A DNA stretch of 64,000 nucleotides from JAPLHP01 sp963720375 (GCA_963720375.1 CAVRFM010000017.1:1-64000), one strand, 5' to 3'. Shown: positions 35,770 to 45,887, numbered from the stretch's first letter. Numbers and translations are program-made. Notes: generated from the letters alone by a model not told the origin.

Positions 35770-36570
35770 TTAATCCAACCAGCGTTTTCTTCTCTTGTAG
35801 TGTTTGATGTCCCGGTAGCTTTTTGTTTGCCCGACAGCACCGAGGCCCATGTAGAACTCTCTGATGTCCGCATTTCCTCTCAGATTCTCGCCGGTGCCAT
35901 CAAGGACTATTCGGCCGTTCTCCATCACATAACCATGCTGGGCCAGTGAAAGTGCCGCTCTGGCGTTCTGCTCCACTAGGAGCATGGAGACCTTCTCCTC
36001 CTCATTGATCCTTTTCAGGATTCCGAAGATCTCTTCCACTAGGAGGGGAGCGAGGCCCAAGGATGGTTCATCCAACAGAATCAACTTAGGATGAGGCATC
36101 AGAGCCCTGCCTACCACCAGCATTTGTTGCTCTCCTCCCGAGAGATAGCCACTTGTCTGGCCACGAAGCTCCTTCAGCAGAGGGAAGTAGCCATACACCA
36201 TATCCAGGTCTCTCCTTAATCGAGCGCCATTGCCAGCAATGTAGGCTCCCACTCTCAGGTTCTCTTCCACAGTGAGGTGTTCCAGGATCATCCTTCCTTC
36301 CAGAACTTGGATGATTCCCAATCTGGCTATCTTTTCTGGGTCTCCATTCTCAATTCTCTTCCCCTCAAACTCGATAGTTCCATCGGTCACCTTCCCCTCT
36401 TCAGTCTTCAGTAAGCCAGAGATCGCCTTGAGGGTTGTGGTTTTCCCAGCGCCGTTGTTTCCCAGCAAGGCAACGACGCTGCCCTTCTCGACTTGCAAGG
36501 AAACGCCCCTGAGTACCAGGATCACATCCATGTATTTCACTTCGACATTGTTCAATTGCAGTAGCGGCAT
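35770..36570 (-). CDS. livF: Branched-chain-type ABC transporter ATP-binding protein (LivF)
   Basis: One of two ATPases of a HAAT-family importer. 266 residues with Walker A GNNGAGKT, signature LSGGEQQM, Walker B LILLDEPSLGLAPL and the switch His replaced by Gln in LLVEQN, as is usual in LivF. It is the last of the island transporter genes, ten bases after livG. Substrates of this family include amino acids, urea, short amides and aromatic acids; the surrounding acyl-CoA genes favour an organic acid. Confidence 0.92.
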   Translation of the reverse strand: MPLLQLNNVEVKYMDVILVLRGVSLQVEKGSVVALLGNNGAGKTTTLKAISGLLKTEEGKVTDGTIEFEGKRIENGDPEKIARLGIIQVLEGRMILEHLTVEENLRVGAYIAGNGARLRRDLDMVYGYFPLLKELRGQTSGYLSGGEQQMLVVGRALMPHPKLILLDEPSLGLAPLLVEEIFGILKRINEEEKVSMLLVEQNARAALSLAQHGYVMENGRIVLDGTGENLRGNADIREFYMGLGAVGQTKSYRDIKHYKRRKRWLD

Positions 36571-36580
36571 GCCATAACCC

Positions 36581-37378
36581 CTATGCTGGTGTCGCTGTTT
36601 CCTCGCCCAGGTATGCCTTAATGACTGCTGCGTTGTGCTTTACATCATCTGGGGCACCGTCAGCAATCTTTCGTCCGAAATCGAGGACCATGATCCAATT
36701 GGTGATATCCATGACCACCGCCATATCGTGCTCGATGAGCACAATAGTGGTACCCTTCTCCTCCTGCACATCCAGGACAAACCTGGCCATATCCTCCTTC
36801 TCCTCCATATTCATTCCTGCCATCGGTTCATCCAGGAGCAGGAGCCTTGGCTCTTGGGCTAGTGCCCTACCCAAATCGATACGCTTTCTAATCCCATAGG
36901 GAAGAGCCCCTACCACAGACTTCCTCCACCGATCCAGTTCTAGGAAATCGATGATCTCCTCCACTGCTCTGCGATGGTTCACTTCTTCACGATGCGCCCT
37001 GCCGAAGTAGAGGGCTCCTTCCAGCCAAGTGGATTTGAAATAGAAGTGTCTGGCTGCCATGAGGTTATCCACCACAGTGAGACCGGTATAGAGCTGAATA
37101 TTCTGGAAGGTTCTGCTGATGCCAAGCCGGGCGATCCTGTCCGGCCGGAGTGTGGTAATTCTCTGGCCCTCGAAGTAGATCTCTCCTTTTTGGGCACGGT
37201 AGAATCCGCTGATGCAGTTCAAGGTAGATGTCTTCCCAGCACCATTGGGTCCGATGATGCCATAGATCGTACCCTTCTTCACTTCACAACTAACGTTGTC
37301 GAGAGCTTTGATGCCCCCGAAGCTGAGACTGAGATTCTCGATCTTCAATTCGAGATTATCACTATTGCTAGCTTGCAT
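36581..37378 (-). CDS. livG: Branched-chain-type ABC transporter ATP-binding protein (LivG)
   Basis: 265 residues. Walker A GPNGAGKT, Walker B RLLLLDEPMAGMN and the switch IEHDMAVVMD are all present. The signature reads LPYGIRKRIDLGRAL, the variant usual for LivG. LivG normally pairs with LivF at the membrane. It lies after the lipoprotein gene and terminator at 37,555, so livG and livF may have a separate promoter or be read through. Confidence 0.92.
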   Translation of the reverse strand: MQASNSDNLELKIENLSLSFGGIKALDNVSCEVKKGTIYGIIGPNGAGKTSTLNCISGFYRAQKGEIYFEGQRITTLRPDRIARLGISRTFQNIQLYTGLTVVDNLMAARHFYFKSTWLEGALYFGRAHREEVNHRRAVEEIIDFLELDRWRKSVVGALPYGIRKRIDLGRALAQEPRLLLLDEPMAGMNMEEKEDMARFVLDVQEEKGTTIVLIEHDMAVVMDITNWIMVLDFGRKIADGAPDDVKHNAAVIKAYLGEETATPA

Positions 37379-37554
37379 GCCCTGATTGCCTCCTTACGTC
37401 ACGTCAGGTGCATCAGCCCGTGGTTCTCATTACCAGTTGCTTAGCCTTGAACTAGATTTCACTTTCCAACCAAGACTTTGCAAAGCCTTCCCAAGACCTT
37501 TCCCCACACACTTTCCTCCATCTCACTCGATGAGGAGATGGAGGGTAAGACCAC

Positions 37555-37581
37555 AAGCGGCAGCCTATTAGGCTGCCGCTT
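37555..37581 (-). terminator. Strong hairpin after the lipoprotein gene
   Basis: AAGCGGCAGCC and GGCTGCCGCTT form an 11-bp stem with a five-base TATTA loop. It lies 11 bases beyond the lipoprotein stop. The minus-strand tail (GTGGTC) is not T-rich, so it could also stabilise the upstream mRNA. Confidence 0.6.
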
Positions 37582-37592
37582 AACTTAACGGT

Positions 37593-39278
37593 TTAGCTCG
37601 GAAGCCACTGCAGAGTATAGGTCTTGGTCTGAGTCTCGGTCTTGTTGGATACCGTAGCCTCGACCGTCACATCCCACTTCGCGGTGCCAGCTTGTATCTG
37701 CCCCCATACATCAGCTGCCAGTGCCCCAGCCTGGTCTGATGTTTTACCAGAACTGACCAACCAGGTGATCATATTGTAGGTCTTCGCCGGAACGAGGACT
37801 TGGAGGATGATTTTCCCCTCGTTGTCCCCCTCCTTTGCGGGTACCCAAGTGCTGTCGGTCAGGGCCTGCTTGGCAGCATCGACTGTCTCACCGCTGGAAG
37901 CGTTCACCTGGCAGTTGATGGCCAGACTATCCAGGCTGATGTCGTAGTCATTGGGGTTGGTTACCTTGAAGTCGAACTCCTGCACACTGACCTGGATCAG
38001 GGGACCGGCAGCAGCCATTGCTGACACCCCCTCCTTGGCCAGCCAGCGGTAGAACGCCTGGTGTGGATCCACTCCAGCTTCTACATCCTTCTTCCAGCTG
38101 TTGGCCGAGGTCGTGTCCACACTGCTCTGGAGGGTGAGGTAAGCCATGTTGTTGTCAAGGGGCAGCGCGGGGGCTAGTTCTGCACCCCAACTGAGGACAG
38201 CTCCGGGGACTGCTGCAAAATCAATGTAGTCTCTTTCCAGGTGAGGGCCAAAGCCAAGGGGCGTGGTGTAATTACCGTACTTATCCTTGGCATCCAGTTG
38301 TGAGTAGATGGCTTGATCAACCATGGCCTTCTCTATGCCCTTAAGAGCGGTATAGTTGTCTGACGACAGACCGTAGTATGCCTTCAGATTTGCGGTCATG
38401 GCGTCTCTGATGGCGCTACGTGCTGCATCGGCCGCTGCGCCGGTGCCGAAGGCTGACGGCAGGTCGGCATAGACTGCCGCGTCAACAGAGGGCGACTCGG
38501 TTATTAGTAGGTCTTTGTAGGCCTTGCCATACATGCTTTGAGCCTCTTGCTCCTGTTGGGTGGGGTGCATGCTACCTGCTGTTCCGTTTGTGAATGAGGC
38601 CTTGCCAATGGCTGCACATTCAGTATCACTGGCTACATATCCGCTGGGGAGTCCAAATAACGTCGGATATGCCAGCACGAACCCCTTGACCAGCCATGTG
38701 AAGAAGGCGTCGGCTGCATCCTCTCCCGCTGCTACGTCAGTTGCCCAGTTGTCAGCTGCTGTCTGGCCTGCGTTCTGCTTGAGCAGGTCATAGGCTGAGG
38801 TGTCCGAGGGTGCCTTTGCTGCTGCCATATCATTATCGACTCGATCAAGGAAGCCGACAACGGCCGTTGAGACTGCACCTTGCTCTGCTGCAGAAAGCTT
38901 GGTGGCGAAGATAGTGCCATCGACCGTCATTTGATCACCGGCGGTCAACTGGGCATAGGTGGTTGCCGAGACACCATCGCCGAACTTGTAGGGCGATCCA
39001 AAGACCGCGGCTGCTACTGCATCTTTGTTCGCATTGAATAGCGTGGGATATATGGCCTTCATGATCCCAAATTTGAAACCAGCCTGCCCCCCACCTTCGG
39101 CCATGACGTTAAGCGTGGCATCATCCAAATCACCGGTGGTGCCCTTTAAGTACTGGGATAGCTCTATGGTGGGCATCTGGAGCTTTGCCTGACCTTTGCT
39201 GCAGCCAGTAAGCACAAGCCCGGCCACAATCACCAGACTGAGTGCCAATAGCATGGCTACCTTCACAATTCTTCGCAT
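37593..39278 (-). CDS. Lipoprotein of unknown function with a LEA/WHy-like domain, inside the transporter operon
   Basis: 561 residues. A lipoprotein signal ends with LVLTGCSKG (Cys26). The central part is alanine-rich and helical, with repeated segments such as KFGIMKAIYPTLF and LVKGFVLAYPTLFG, and NSWKKDVEAGVDPHQAFYRWL versus DNWATDVAAGEDAADAFFTW, suggesting an internal duplication. From about residue 425, VQEFDFKVTNPNDYDISLDS resembles a LEA14/WHy beta-sandwich. It sits between livM and livG, where a binding protein would be expected, but it has no periplasmic-binding-protein motif. It may be a substrate-capturing or structural partner. I do not recognise the family. Confidence 0.7.
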   Translation of the reverse strand: MRRIVKVAMLLALSLVIVAGLVLTGCSKGQAKLQMPTIELSQYLKGTTGDLDDATLNVMAEGGGQAGFKFGIMKAIYPTLFNANKDAVAAAVFGSPYKFGDGVSATTYAQLTAGDQMTVDGTIFATKLSAAEQGAVSTAVVGFLDRVDNDMAAAKAPSDTSAYDLLKQNAGQTAADNWATDVAAGEDAADAFFTWLVKGFVLAYPTLFGLPSGYVASDTECAAIGKASFTNGTAGSMHPTQQEQEAQSMYGKAYKDLLITESPSVDAAVYADLPSAFGTGAAADAARSAIRDAMTANLKAYYGLSSDNYTALKGIEKAMVDQAIYSQLDAKDKYGNYTTPLGFGPHLERDYIDFAAVPGAVLSWGAELAPALPLDNNMAYLTLQSSVDTTSANSWKKDVEAGVDPHQAFYRWLAKEGVSAMAAAGPLIQVSVQEFDFKVTNPNDYDISLDSLAINCQVNASSGETVDAAKQALTDSTWVPAKEGDNEGKIILQVLVPAKTYNMITWLVSSGKTSDQAGALAADVWGQIQAGTAKWDVTVEATVSNKTETQTKTYTLQWLPS

Positions 39279-39485
39279 TTTGTCCTCCTTTCTTTCCTTT
39301 CCAGTGTGCCACGGAGACCTTCCGTTGTTCCCAATGTCATCGATATCACCCCCTTATGTCGTTAACTGGATTGCACAATGTGATATTCACCTCATCCGTC
39401 TCCAGAAGACTAAGGCGCTGGATCCGTCTGCTGTTCAGTCTGTCTGGCCAAAGACACCTCCTCCTATGTATCGATATTGAGCCCA

Positions 39486-40550
39486 CTAGTCCTGCCTTCC
39501 CCAATAAGCGTAGGGATGCAGCCTGTAGTAGGCTTTGAACTTCTCCCAGCGATAGTACAACCCCCTTGGTTGAAGCACCATGAAAAGAATGATGACGAGA
39601 CCAAAGAATATAAGCCCAAAGGAAACATTAATTTGCATAGCCAGACTGGGGAAGGCTTGTGCCAGGGGTGGGGCTATGTGATCGATGAGCACGTTCAGAA
39701 GCCTGAGAGATACAGCACCAAAGAAGACTCCAGTAGTGCTCCCCCACCCGCCTATGATCAGCATTCCCACGTACCACATCGAATCCAAAAGGCGGAACTG
39801 GTCTGGATTGACCCTCAATTGGGAGTATGCCCATAGCCATCCGGCCACTCCAGCAAAAATACATCCAATGAAGAAGGCCAGCATCTTATAGCGAAATACG
39901 GGGATACCGCTGACCTCAGCAGCCAATTCGTTGTCCCTGATAGCCACAAAGGCTCTTCCTGTGGCTGTTCTTTGGATGTTCTTGGCAAAGAAAGTAGCCA
40001 GAACCATAACTGCCATGGTGAGACAATAGAATGCGGCACGACTGCTTAGATCAACGGGGCCCAACCTAAGGGCCTTCAAGGGTAACCCCATGAACCCTCC
40101 CGTTACAGAACCAAAATACTGAAAGCACCAGATGATGATGTAGCTGGCCGCCAGAGTTGATATTGCCAGGTAGAATCCCTTCAATCTGAAGCAGGGCAGC
40201 CCAAAAACGAGCCCCACCAAGCCAGCGGAGAGCCCGCAGATTGGCAAACAAAGCCAGCCATTTAACCCGACCTTGGCCGTGAGAATAGCTACAGCATAGG
40301 CTCCCACTCCCATGAAGGCAGCATGACCTATGGATATCTGGCCACACAGCCCCGACAATATATGCAACCCTAGTACTGCCACTATGGTTATGCCAAGCCC
40401 GGTGAGCCAGGTCAGCCAGTAGGAGTTGGCAAAAAGAGGTGCCGTGAAAAGAAGGGCAAGTCCCAGACCCAATAAGAGCCACTGCGCTCTGGTGCGCAGG
40501 ATAGCCAAATCTGACTCGTATTTCGTACTAAAAACCCCGCCAGGCAGCAT
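39486..40550 (-). CDS. livM: Branched-chain-type ABC transporter permease (LivM)
   Basis: 354 residues with about nine membrane helices. The family loop GQISIGHAAFMGVGAYAVA (about 91-109) and the EAA-like coupling segment GRAFVAIRDNELAAEVSGI (about 195-213) are clear. It starts two bases after the livH stop, which indicates translational coupling. It forms the membrane channel with LivH. Confidence 0.92.
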   Translation of the reverse strand: MLPGGVFSTKYESDLAILRTRAQWLLLGLGLALLFTAPLFANSYWLTWLTGLGITIVAVLGLHILSGLCGQISIGHAAFMGVGAYAVAILTAKVGLNGWLCLPICGLSAGLVGLVFGLPCFRLKGFYLAISTLAASYIIIWCFQYFGSVTGGFMGLPLKALRLGPVDLSSRAAFYCLTMAVMVLATFFAKNIQRTATGRAFVAIRDNELAAEVSGIPVFRYKMLAFFIGCIFAGVAGWLWAYSQLRVNPDQFRLLDSMWYVGMLIIGGWGSTTGVFFGAVSLRLLNVLIDHIAPPLAQAFPSLAMQINVSFGLIFFGLVIILFMVLQPRGLYYRWEKFKAYYRLHPYAYWGRQD

Positions 40551-40552
40551 GC

Positions 40553-41617
40553 TCAGATCCTCCTTATCTCTCGTAATCCGAACAGGCCATGCGGTCTGAG
40601 AATCAGGATAACCACCATGAGGACGTAGGGCAGGAGTCCACTGAATCCACTGATGTGGGGATCAATATAGGTGCCTGCTAAAATCTCCGTAATGCCGACA
40701 ATGAAAGCTCCCACGAAAGCACCGGGGATGGATTCCAAGCCGCCCAGCAGCAGCACCGGCAGAGCGCTCACGATAGCGAAGCTTCCCAGGGTAGTGTCCA
40801 CGGCAAACATCGACCCCAGAAGAATGCCCCCCACGGCAGCCGAGAGGCAGCCCACCACCCAGGATACTGCGAATATCCTCTTGACGTTTATTCCCAGGCT
40901 TTGGCTTATAACGTGATTTTCTGAGACAGCCCGCATGGCTAGGCCACCCTTGGTGAACCGGAAATAAGAGACGAAGATGAGGAACATGACCGTAGCAACA
41001 ATGAAGGCAAAGAGCCAGGTGTAGGAAAACGTGACGCTTCCAATAGTCAAATTGCCAGAAGGGAAGATTTGAGGCATGATATGGGGGCTTCCTTTGAATA
41101 CCAGGATAGCAATACCTTGAATAACGGAGAATCCCAGGACTAGGGTCAGGATGAAGGTTATCAGGCCACTCTGCCCGATCATGGGTCTCATCACGAAGCG
41201 GTCTATGACCAGGCCAATGAGGACACTCACCAGGGCCAGAATCATCAGGGCGGCCCAAAGAGGGAGGCCTGCTGAGGCGAGAAGCCACCACATGAGATAG
41301 GCAAGGAACATCAATACCCCACCGTGAGCCAGGTTGAAAACCTTGCTCGATTTGAAAACCACCACCACGCCCAGGGCAATAAGGGCATACACTCCTCCGA
41401 GTAAGATCCCTTCCGTGATCGCACCCAGTGCCTTGTCTCTCACATCTGTTGGAAGCAAGAGGAACAGTATTATGCAACCAAGCACGACGGCGATTGCGAT
41501 CAAGATCGAGAAGAGGAGTACCCTCCTTCCCCTTGGGCGCATTTGAGGGATGTCCACCTTCAGGCCGTCCAGAAGCTCGTCCCTGTTCTCTTCTTCCTTC
41601 ATGCGTTTGTTACACAC
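40553..41617 (-). CDS. livH: Branched-chain-type ABC transporter permease (LivH)
   Basis: 354 residues with a hydrophilic N-terminal extension of about 30 residues before the first helix, longer than usual LivH. Typical motifs are GGVYALIALGVVVVFKSSKV (about 74-93) and the coupling segment GLAMRAVSENHVISQSLGIN. The GTG start overlaps the stop of the preceding ligase fragment (TAGTG), so translation was probably coupled; an ATG 15 bases later is possible. Confidence 0.9.
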   Translation of the reverse strand: MCNKRMKEEENRDELLDGLKVDIPQMRPRGRRVLLFSILIAIAVVLGCIILFLLLPTDVRDKALGAITEGILLGGVYALIALGVVVVFKSSKVFNLAHGGVLMFLAYLMWWLLASAGLPLWAALMILALVSVLIGLVIDRFVMRPMIGQSGLITFILTLVLGFSVIQGIAILVFKGSPHIMPQIFPSGNLTIGSVTFSYTWLFAFIVATVMFLIFVSYFRFTKGGLAMRAVSENHVISQSLGINVKRIFAVSWVVGCLSAAVGGILLGSMFAVDTTLGSFAIVSALPVLLLGGLESIPGAFVGAFIVGITEILAGTYIDPHISGFSGLLPYVLMVVILILRPHGLFGLREIRRI

Positions 41618-42831
41618 TACTCAATCCTCAGATCGTCTGGAGGAGGCGCCAGTACGATGCCACCCTTGGTGGAGCCAAAGATCTGCTTCACATCAACGCC
41701 AACAGCTCGAAAGAACCTTTGAGTTTCTTTCGAGAGTAAGGCCCCAGCCACATAGATAACCCTGGCCCGGTTGAGGCCATGCTTGTCTCTCAGAGGGTGG
41801 AATACTGTGAGATCGGCGATGCGCCAATTGAACTTCTTAAGTGGATTCATTTGACCGCCCTTGCTTAGCAGGTCGGCCCTTTCATAACCAATGGACAGAC
41901 TACGATTGAAAAGTGCCCTCTTCAGCCAGGTGCTACTGGCCGTGTTCTCCTGAATCGCTTCAGCAATTTTCTCCCAGACCTTCGGCGGATAAGCTAAGGC
42001 ATGCGGCGAGATCTCTCGCGAATCCTCTGCAGAGTGTCCACCTTTTCAGCAAAGTTGAGCTTCTGGCCTCTCAGCAGCGAGACACCAAAGCCCAGTGTCT
42101 GCTCGAAGTACCATGCTGGACTGATAATTGAGGCATACTCATCACTACTATAGACTGGGTTGACAGCCAAGGCAGCTTCGGCGGAGGAAATGAGAAAACT
42201 GTGTGTTGCTGGCACCACCTTGAGGGCATCGTTAGCTCCAAGAGTAAAGAGCATCATAGCTATATCGTTTCCCTTTGCGTGAGCCAGCTTTCGCTCAAAA
42301 TCCCCAGGCTGGCTTCTCTCGCACTCCTCACCCAGCCTCATTACCTCAGCTAGACTCATCACGTTCGGATCGGAATAGTGCCGTAGGCCCTTCTCCTGCC
42401 AGTAGACGATTTTCTGTATGGAAGGGAGTTCCTTCCTGATCTGCAGGAGCTTGTCTACCTGCTCTTGGTCCTGGGCCAAGGCGAATTTAGCCCGGGAAAG
42501 GGTCATCAATCCCTTTGTTTCCTCATTAGAGCCGCCAGGGTTGAGTCCTGCAACCACTGCTCTAGCTGCCTGTACACCCAGCTCACACCAGAACCACTCC
42601 GGATTGTTGTCACCCAGAATGGACACCCCATCCCCTGCTCCAAGACCCAGACACGTTAGACCCAGAGAAATGGCCTTGGTCTTCTGGTAGCAGTCTCCCC
42701 ATGTATACTCTTCCCAGATGCCGTATCGTTTCTTGCGCAGCGCAACACGATTGCCACCCCATTGTCGGCAATTGCGGTACAACAGTTTTGGGAGGGTGTC
42801 TTCCGTTCTCAGCTCAGCCGCTTGAATCCAT
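41617..42831 (-). pseudogene. Truncated, frameshifted AMP-forming acyl-CoA ligase
   Basis: The sequence follows long-chain-type acyl-CoA synthetases: TLPKLLYRNCRQWGGNRVAL, YGIWEEYTWGD, DGVSILGDNNPEWFWCELG. The P-loop region that should read TSGTTG is GANDALKVV, so the AMP-binding motif is lost. A frame change near 42,000 joins it to ISPHALAYPPKVWEKIAEAI and on to QIFGSTKGG, where the protein stops about 200 residues early, missing the C-terminal adenylation domain. The start region is also shifted around 42,815. A non-functional gene that would have activated the imported acid. Intact relatives often head liv operons. Confidence 0.75.
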
Positions 42832-42933
42832 CTCCTTTCTGAAAAGTCGTGGCATCATCCGTTTCTGACCCAAGAGACCTGTTGGTATTTCTATTTCAAG
42901 GTCCTATTAGAGTGCTATCTGCCATAGCGGGAC

Positions 42934-43989
42934 TCAGATCAGCACCTTGCTTTTCACGGAATCCAGCGTGCTGGTAGCCTCAGCTACAATCCGCTCAATC
43001 AGTTCTTGAATACTGGGAATGTCCTCTATTCTTCCGCAAATCTGGCCGCTGGGCATAACACCAGAGTCAGCATCACCCTCAACCATAGCTTTTCTGATTC
43101 GCACACCTCCTGCCGCTAGGTGTCCCAATTGTGCTGCGGATGCTTCATACTCCTTCCTCATATTCCAGCCACCGACTAGGAACCGCCACCACGATACTCC
43201 CAGCATCCTCCTGGTTTCCAGTGCACTAGATACCCTTTCCTTCCAGGAAAGCTTCTGCTCTCCCTCCTCCAGCATCTGGGTGAACCTATTGCTGATTACT
43301 CTCAGTCGCGTCCCGGTAATGGCAGGGGTGACTACGGTGTCATTCTCGCTTGACTCCAGGTACCTCTGTTTGATGCCAGCCGGCAAAGGGCTCTCCTCGG
43401 TGAGTGCAAATCTGGTGCCCATGGCAATGCCCTCCGCTCCTAGCGCCAGTGCGGCTACAAGTCCTCTGCCATCAGAGAAGCCTCCTGCGCCGACTACTGG
43501 AATTGTCACTTTGCCAGCGACCAGCGGCAGTAGGACCATAGTACTCACATAACCCACATGACCACCCGCCTCCTCCCCTTGGGCGATAACAGCATCAGCT
43601 CCGTCTTGCTCAGCCCTGATCGCATGCCTGACAGTTCCTACCATGGCCATGATCTTGATTCCATAGCCCCTAGTGAGATCAATTAGCCATTTAGGGTTGC
43701 CCCTGGAGTGACAAATCAAGGGAACCCTCTCCTCTATGAAAATCTCGGCTAGCTTCTCATATCCTGGGCTGCCGAATATAAGATTCACCCCGAAGGGCCT
43801 GTCGGTCAGTTGTTTGACAGCCCTGACGTCTTCTCTTATCTCTTCAGGCACAAACCGCCCCGATGCCAGGATGCCAAAGCCGCCGGCATTGGACACTGCG
43901 GCTACTAGCCGAGGCACTCCCACGTAGTTGGCTGGTGCTTGGATTACAGGGTACTTTATTCCTAGTAGTTCAGTTATTCTTGTTCTCAT
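42934..43989 (-). CDS. Nitronate monooxygenase / FabK-like FMN enzyme
   Basis: 351 residues with a TIM-barrel FMN fold. Start TELLGIKYPVIQAPANYVG, then VSNAGGFGILASG, AQGEEAGGHVGY (about 142-153) containing the His seen in active nitronate monooxygenases, and VVGAGGFSDGRG with LGAEGIAMGTRF for FMN phosphate binding. Members are nitronate monooxygenases or enoyl-ACP reductases II; the C-terminal extension is longer than in typical FabK. In this cluster an enoyl-CoA reduction is possible. Confidence 0.82.
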   Translation of the reverse strand: MRTRITELLGIKYPVIQAPANYVGVPRLVAAVSNAGGFGILASGRFVPEEIREDVRAVKQLTDRPFGVNLIFGSPGYEKLAEIFIEERVPLICHSRGNPKWLIDLTRGYGIKIMAMVGTVRHAIRAEQDGADAVIAQGEEAGGHVGYVSTMVLLPLVAGKVTIPVVGAGGFSDGRGLVAALALGAEGIAMGTRFALTEESPLPAGIKQRYLESSENDTVVTPAITGTRLRVISNRFTQMLEEGEQKLSWKERVSSALETRRMLGVSWWRFLVGGWNMRKEYEASAAQLGHLAAGGVRIRKAMVEGDADSGVMPSGQICGRIEDIPSIQELIERIVAEATSTLDSVKSKVLI

Positions 43990-44022
43990 GTAGCAGGCTC
44001 TGCGAACCCCGGCTCTATTGTG

Positions 44023-44742
44023 CTATTCCCTATCTCTCCAAACCCCATCGACAAAGATCTTCTTATCCCGATCCTTCAGGTGTACCCCCCGAAAAGTACT
44101 TCTATACTCTTCAGGCAGAGTGACTCCCGCGCTCGTGGCGTGTTTGATCATTCTCGTGATCTCAACTACCTTCGTGGCTACATTATGAACCCGAATCATT
44201 CCAGCTTTGTCATCCAGCACGCCATGCTCCAGATATGCTGGCCTCCGGCCAAATGCGGCTGTGCTGGCAAGAGCCCAGCCTCTAGCAACTACAAATCCCG
44301 CACCCCTGCCCACAACCTCAAGGTCTTCCAAGGCACGCTCCATCCCCATCCCGAGAAATCCAACAGTCAGAAGACCGGACACCTTATTTCGGAAATTGTA
44401 GGTGAAGAATTGGTGATACCTCCATCGAGAGATCAACGTTGAGAAAAGTGGGGCAGCACCGACGTTCCATACAGGTGCACCCAAGATCAAGCCATCACTT
44501 TTGATCATCTTGTCGAATATCATGTTGGCATCATCCTGAGTTTTGCACGGTGCTCGATTCTCTATGCACCACTGGCAGTGACGACAAAGGACGATTTGTT
44601 TGTCGGCTAAGGTGAGAAACTCCGTCTCCACCCCTGGCACCTGCGCAGCTGATTTGAGTGCTTCCTGTACCATCGTGTCACAGTTGCCTCCCTTGATAGG
44701 GCTACCGGAGATGCCGAGGATACTGATATTGACTGTTATCAT
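44023..44742 (-). CDS. NADPH-dependent FMN reductase / iron-sulfur flavoprotein
   Basis: 239 residues with a flavodoxin-like fold. ILGISGSPIKGGNCDTMVQE (8-27) binds the FMN phosphate. The cysteine cluster CRHCQWCIENRAPC (about 53-66) follows the pattern of iron-sulfur flavoproteins. LGAPVWNVGAAPL holds the isoalloxazine ring. The C-terminal 60 residues are extra. It is transcribed with the monooxygenase-like gene and may pass electrons to it. Confidence 0.8.
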   Translation of the reverse strand: MITVNISILGISGSPIKGGNCDTMVQEALKSAAQVPGVETEFLTLADKQIVLCRHCQWCIENRAPCKTQDDANMIFDKMIKSDGLILGAPVWNVGAAPLFSTLISRWRYHQFFTYNFRNKVSGLLTVGFLGMGMERALEDLEVVGRGAGFVVARGWALASTAAFGRRPAYLEHGVLDDKAGMIRVHNVATKVVEITRMIKHATSAGVTLPEEYRSTFRGVHLKDRDKKIFVDGVWRDRE

Positions 44743-44909
44743 CCTCTTGTCATGACTCCTCTACCTCCAGATCGCAGCCAGCGACACTCCCCTCATCATG
44801 AGGGTGTCTTGCCATGGGTCGAAAAGCATAATAGCGACAAGTATCAGGCAGCTGCACAACACCTCTACACCGATGGCCTTATAGAGTTATTAAGCCAAAA
44901 CCACCAAGC

Positions 44910-45758
44910 CTACTTCTTGGACGTCTCAGGTAGCGTGGGCGGCCCCATGAATTGAAGTTCACAAACGAGACCTGCGATTGGACAGGGCTGTCCTATTTCG
45001 TGGGCAATAGCTAGAGCATAGCTCAGGTCCTTGGCTCCCACATAGTAAGTAGGTGGAGGTGGGTCAGTCATCATCGATTTCAGCCACCCCCAATTCTGAA
45101 CCACGAAGCTACCGCCCGAGCCGTTTTTCATGTGATTCACGAGTAATTCCTCGGTGGCACCGTTCCTTATACCCCACGCTATGGCTTCGTAGGCTACGCG
45201 CGCGTTGATGATGGCAGCCATATTGTTGACCAGTTTCACGATTTGCCCCATGCCAAGATGCCCACAGTACGTAATCTTCCCCAGTCTCTCCAGCACATGG
45301 CGATATTTCTCCAGCGCGTCCTTGTCGCCACCGACACTGATACCCAGAGTCCCGGCTTCAGCTCCCATGCGAGCTCCAACTACCGGCGCATCGAACACAT
45401 TGACTCCTTTTGGGCTCGCCGGCTCTGCCACTTTCCTGCAGAAAGCTGGAGAGAAGGTGCCCATGAGGAAAATCCCATCCCCCTTCTTTACCCCCCCTAG
45501 GAGACCGGTTGGCCCGAATATCACTTCCTCCGCCTGCTTGTCGTTTTGCACCATGATTATCATGGCGTCCGAAGCTTGAGCCACTTCCTTGGGCGTCTTC
45601 GCCTCGTGGGCACCGAGCTTCTTCATCTCCTCGATTGGAGCCCGACGCACGTGCCCGCACACAGTGGTCTCAAATCCGCCGGTCACAATCCGCTTTGCCA
45701 TCGGCAGCCCGATATCGCCCAGTCCAATAAATCCCACTTTCATTACGCCATCTGCCAT
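44910..45758 (-). CDS. 3-hydroxyisobutyrate dehydrogenase-family oxidoreductase (paralogue A)
   Basis: 282 residues. N-terminal Rossmann motif VGFIGLGDIGLPMAKRI (7-23), substrate-binding segment NVFDAPVVGARMGAEAG (about 121-137), and the catalytic Lys in QIVKLVNNMAA (about 174). It oxidises or reduces a beta-hydroxy acid with NAD(P). A second copy at 53,441 has the same unusual CGHxRRxPIDEMKKLGA segment. It lies after the carboxylase operon, so it may act on the carboxylated product. Confidence 0.87.
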   Translation of the reverse strand: MADGVMKVGFIGLGDIGLPMAKRIVTGGFETTVCGHVRRAPIEEMKKLGAHEAKTPKEVAQASDAMIIMVQNDKQAEEVIFGPTGLLGGVKKGDGIFLMGTFSPAFCRKVAEPASPKGVNVFDAPVVGARMGAEAGTLGISVGGDKDALEKYRHVLERLGKITYCGHLGMGQIVKLVNNMAAIINARVAYEAIAWGIRNGATEELLVNHMKNGSGGSFVVQNWGWLKSMMTDPPPPTYYVGAKDLSYALAIAHEIGQPCPIAGLVCELQFMGPPTLPETSKK

Positions 45759-45887
45759 CTCACTCCTTTCACCCTTGGGATCGCGTGATCCCTATTGTCA
45801 TCCAGGAACACGGCACATGAATCTACCTGCCGTGTTCCTCCCGATCGAATGATTGACCTTAGTTCTGCCTCTTCGGGGGCCGCCAGG

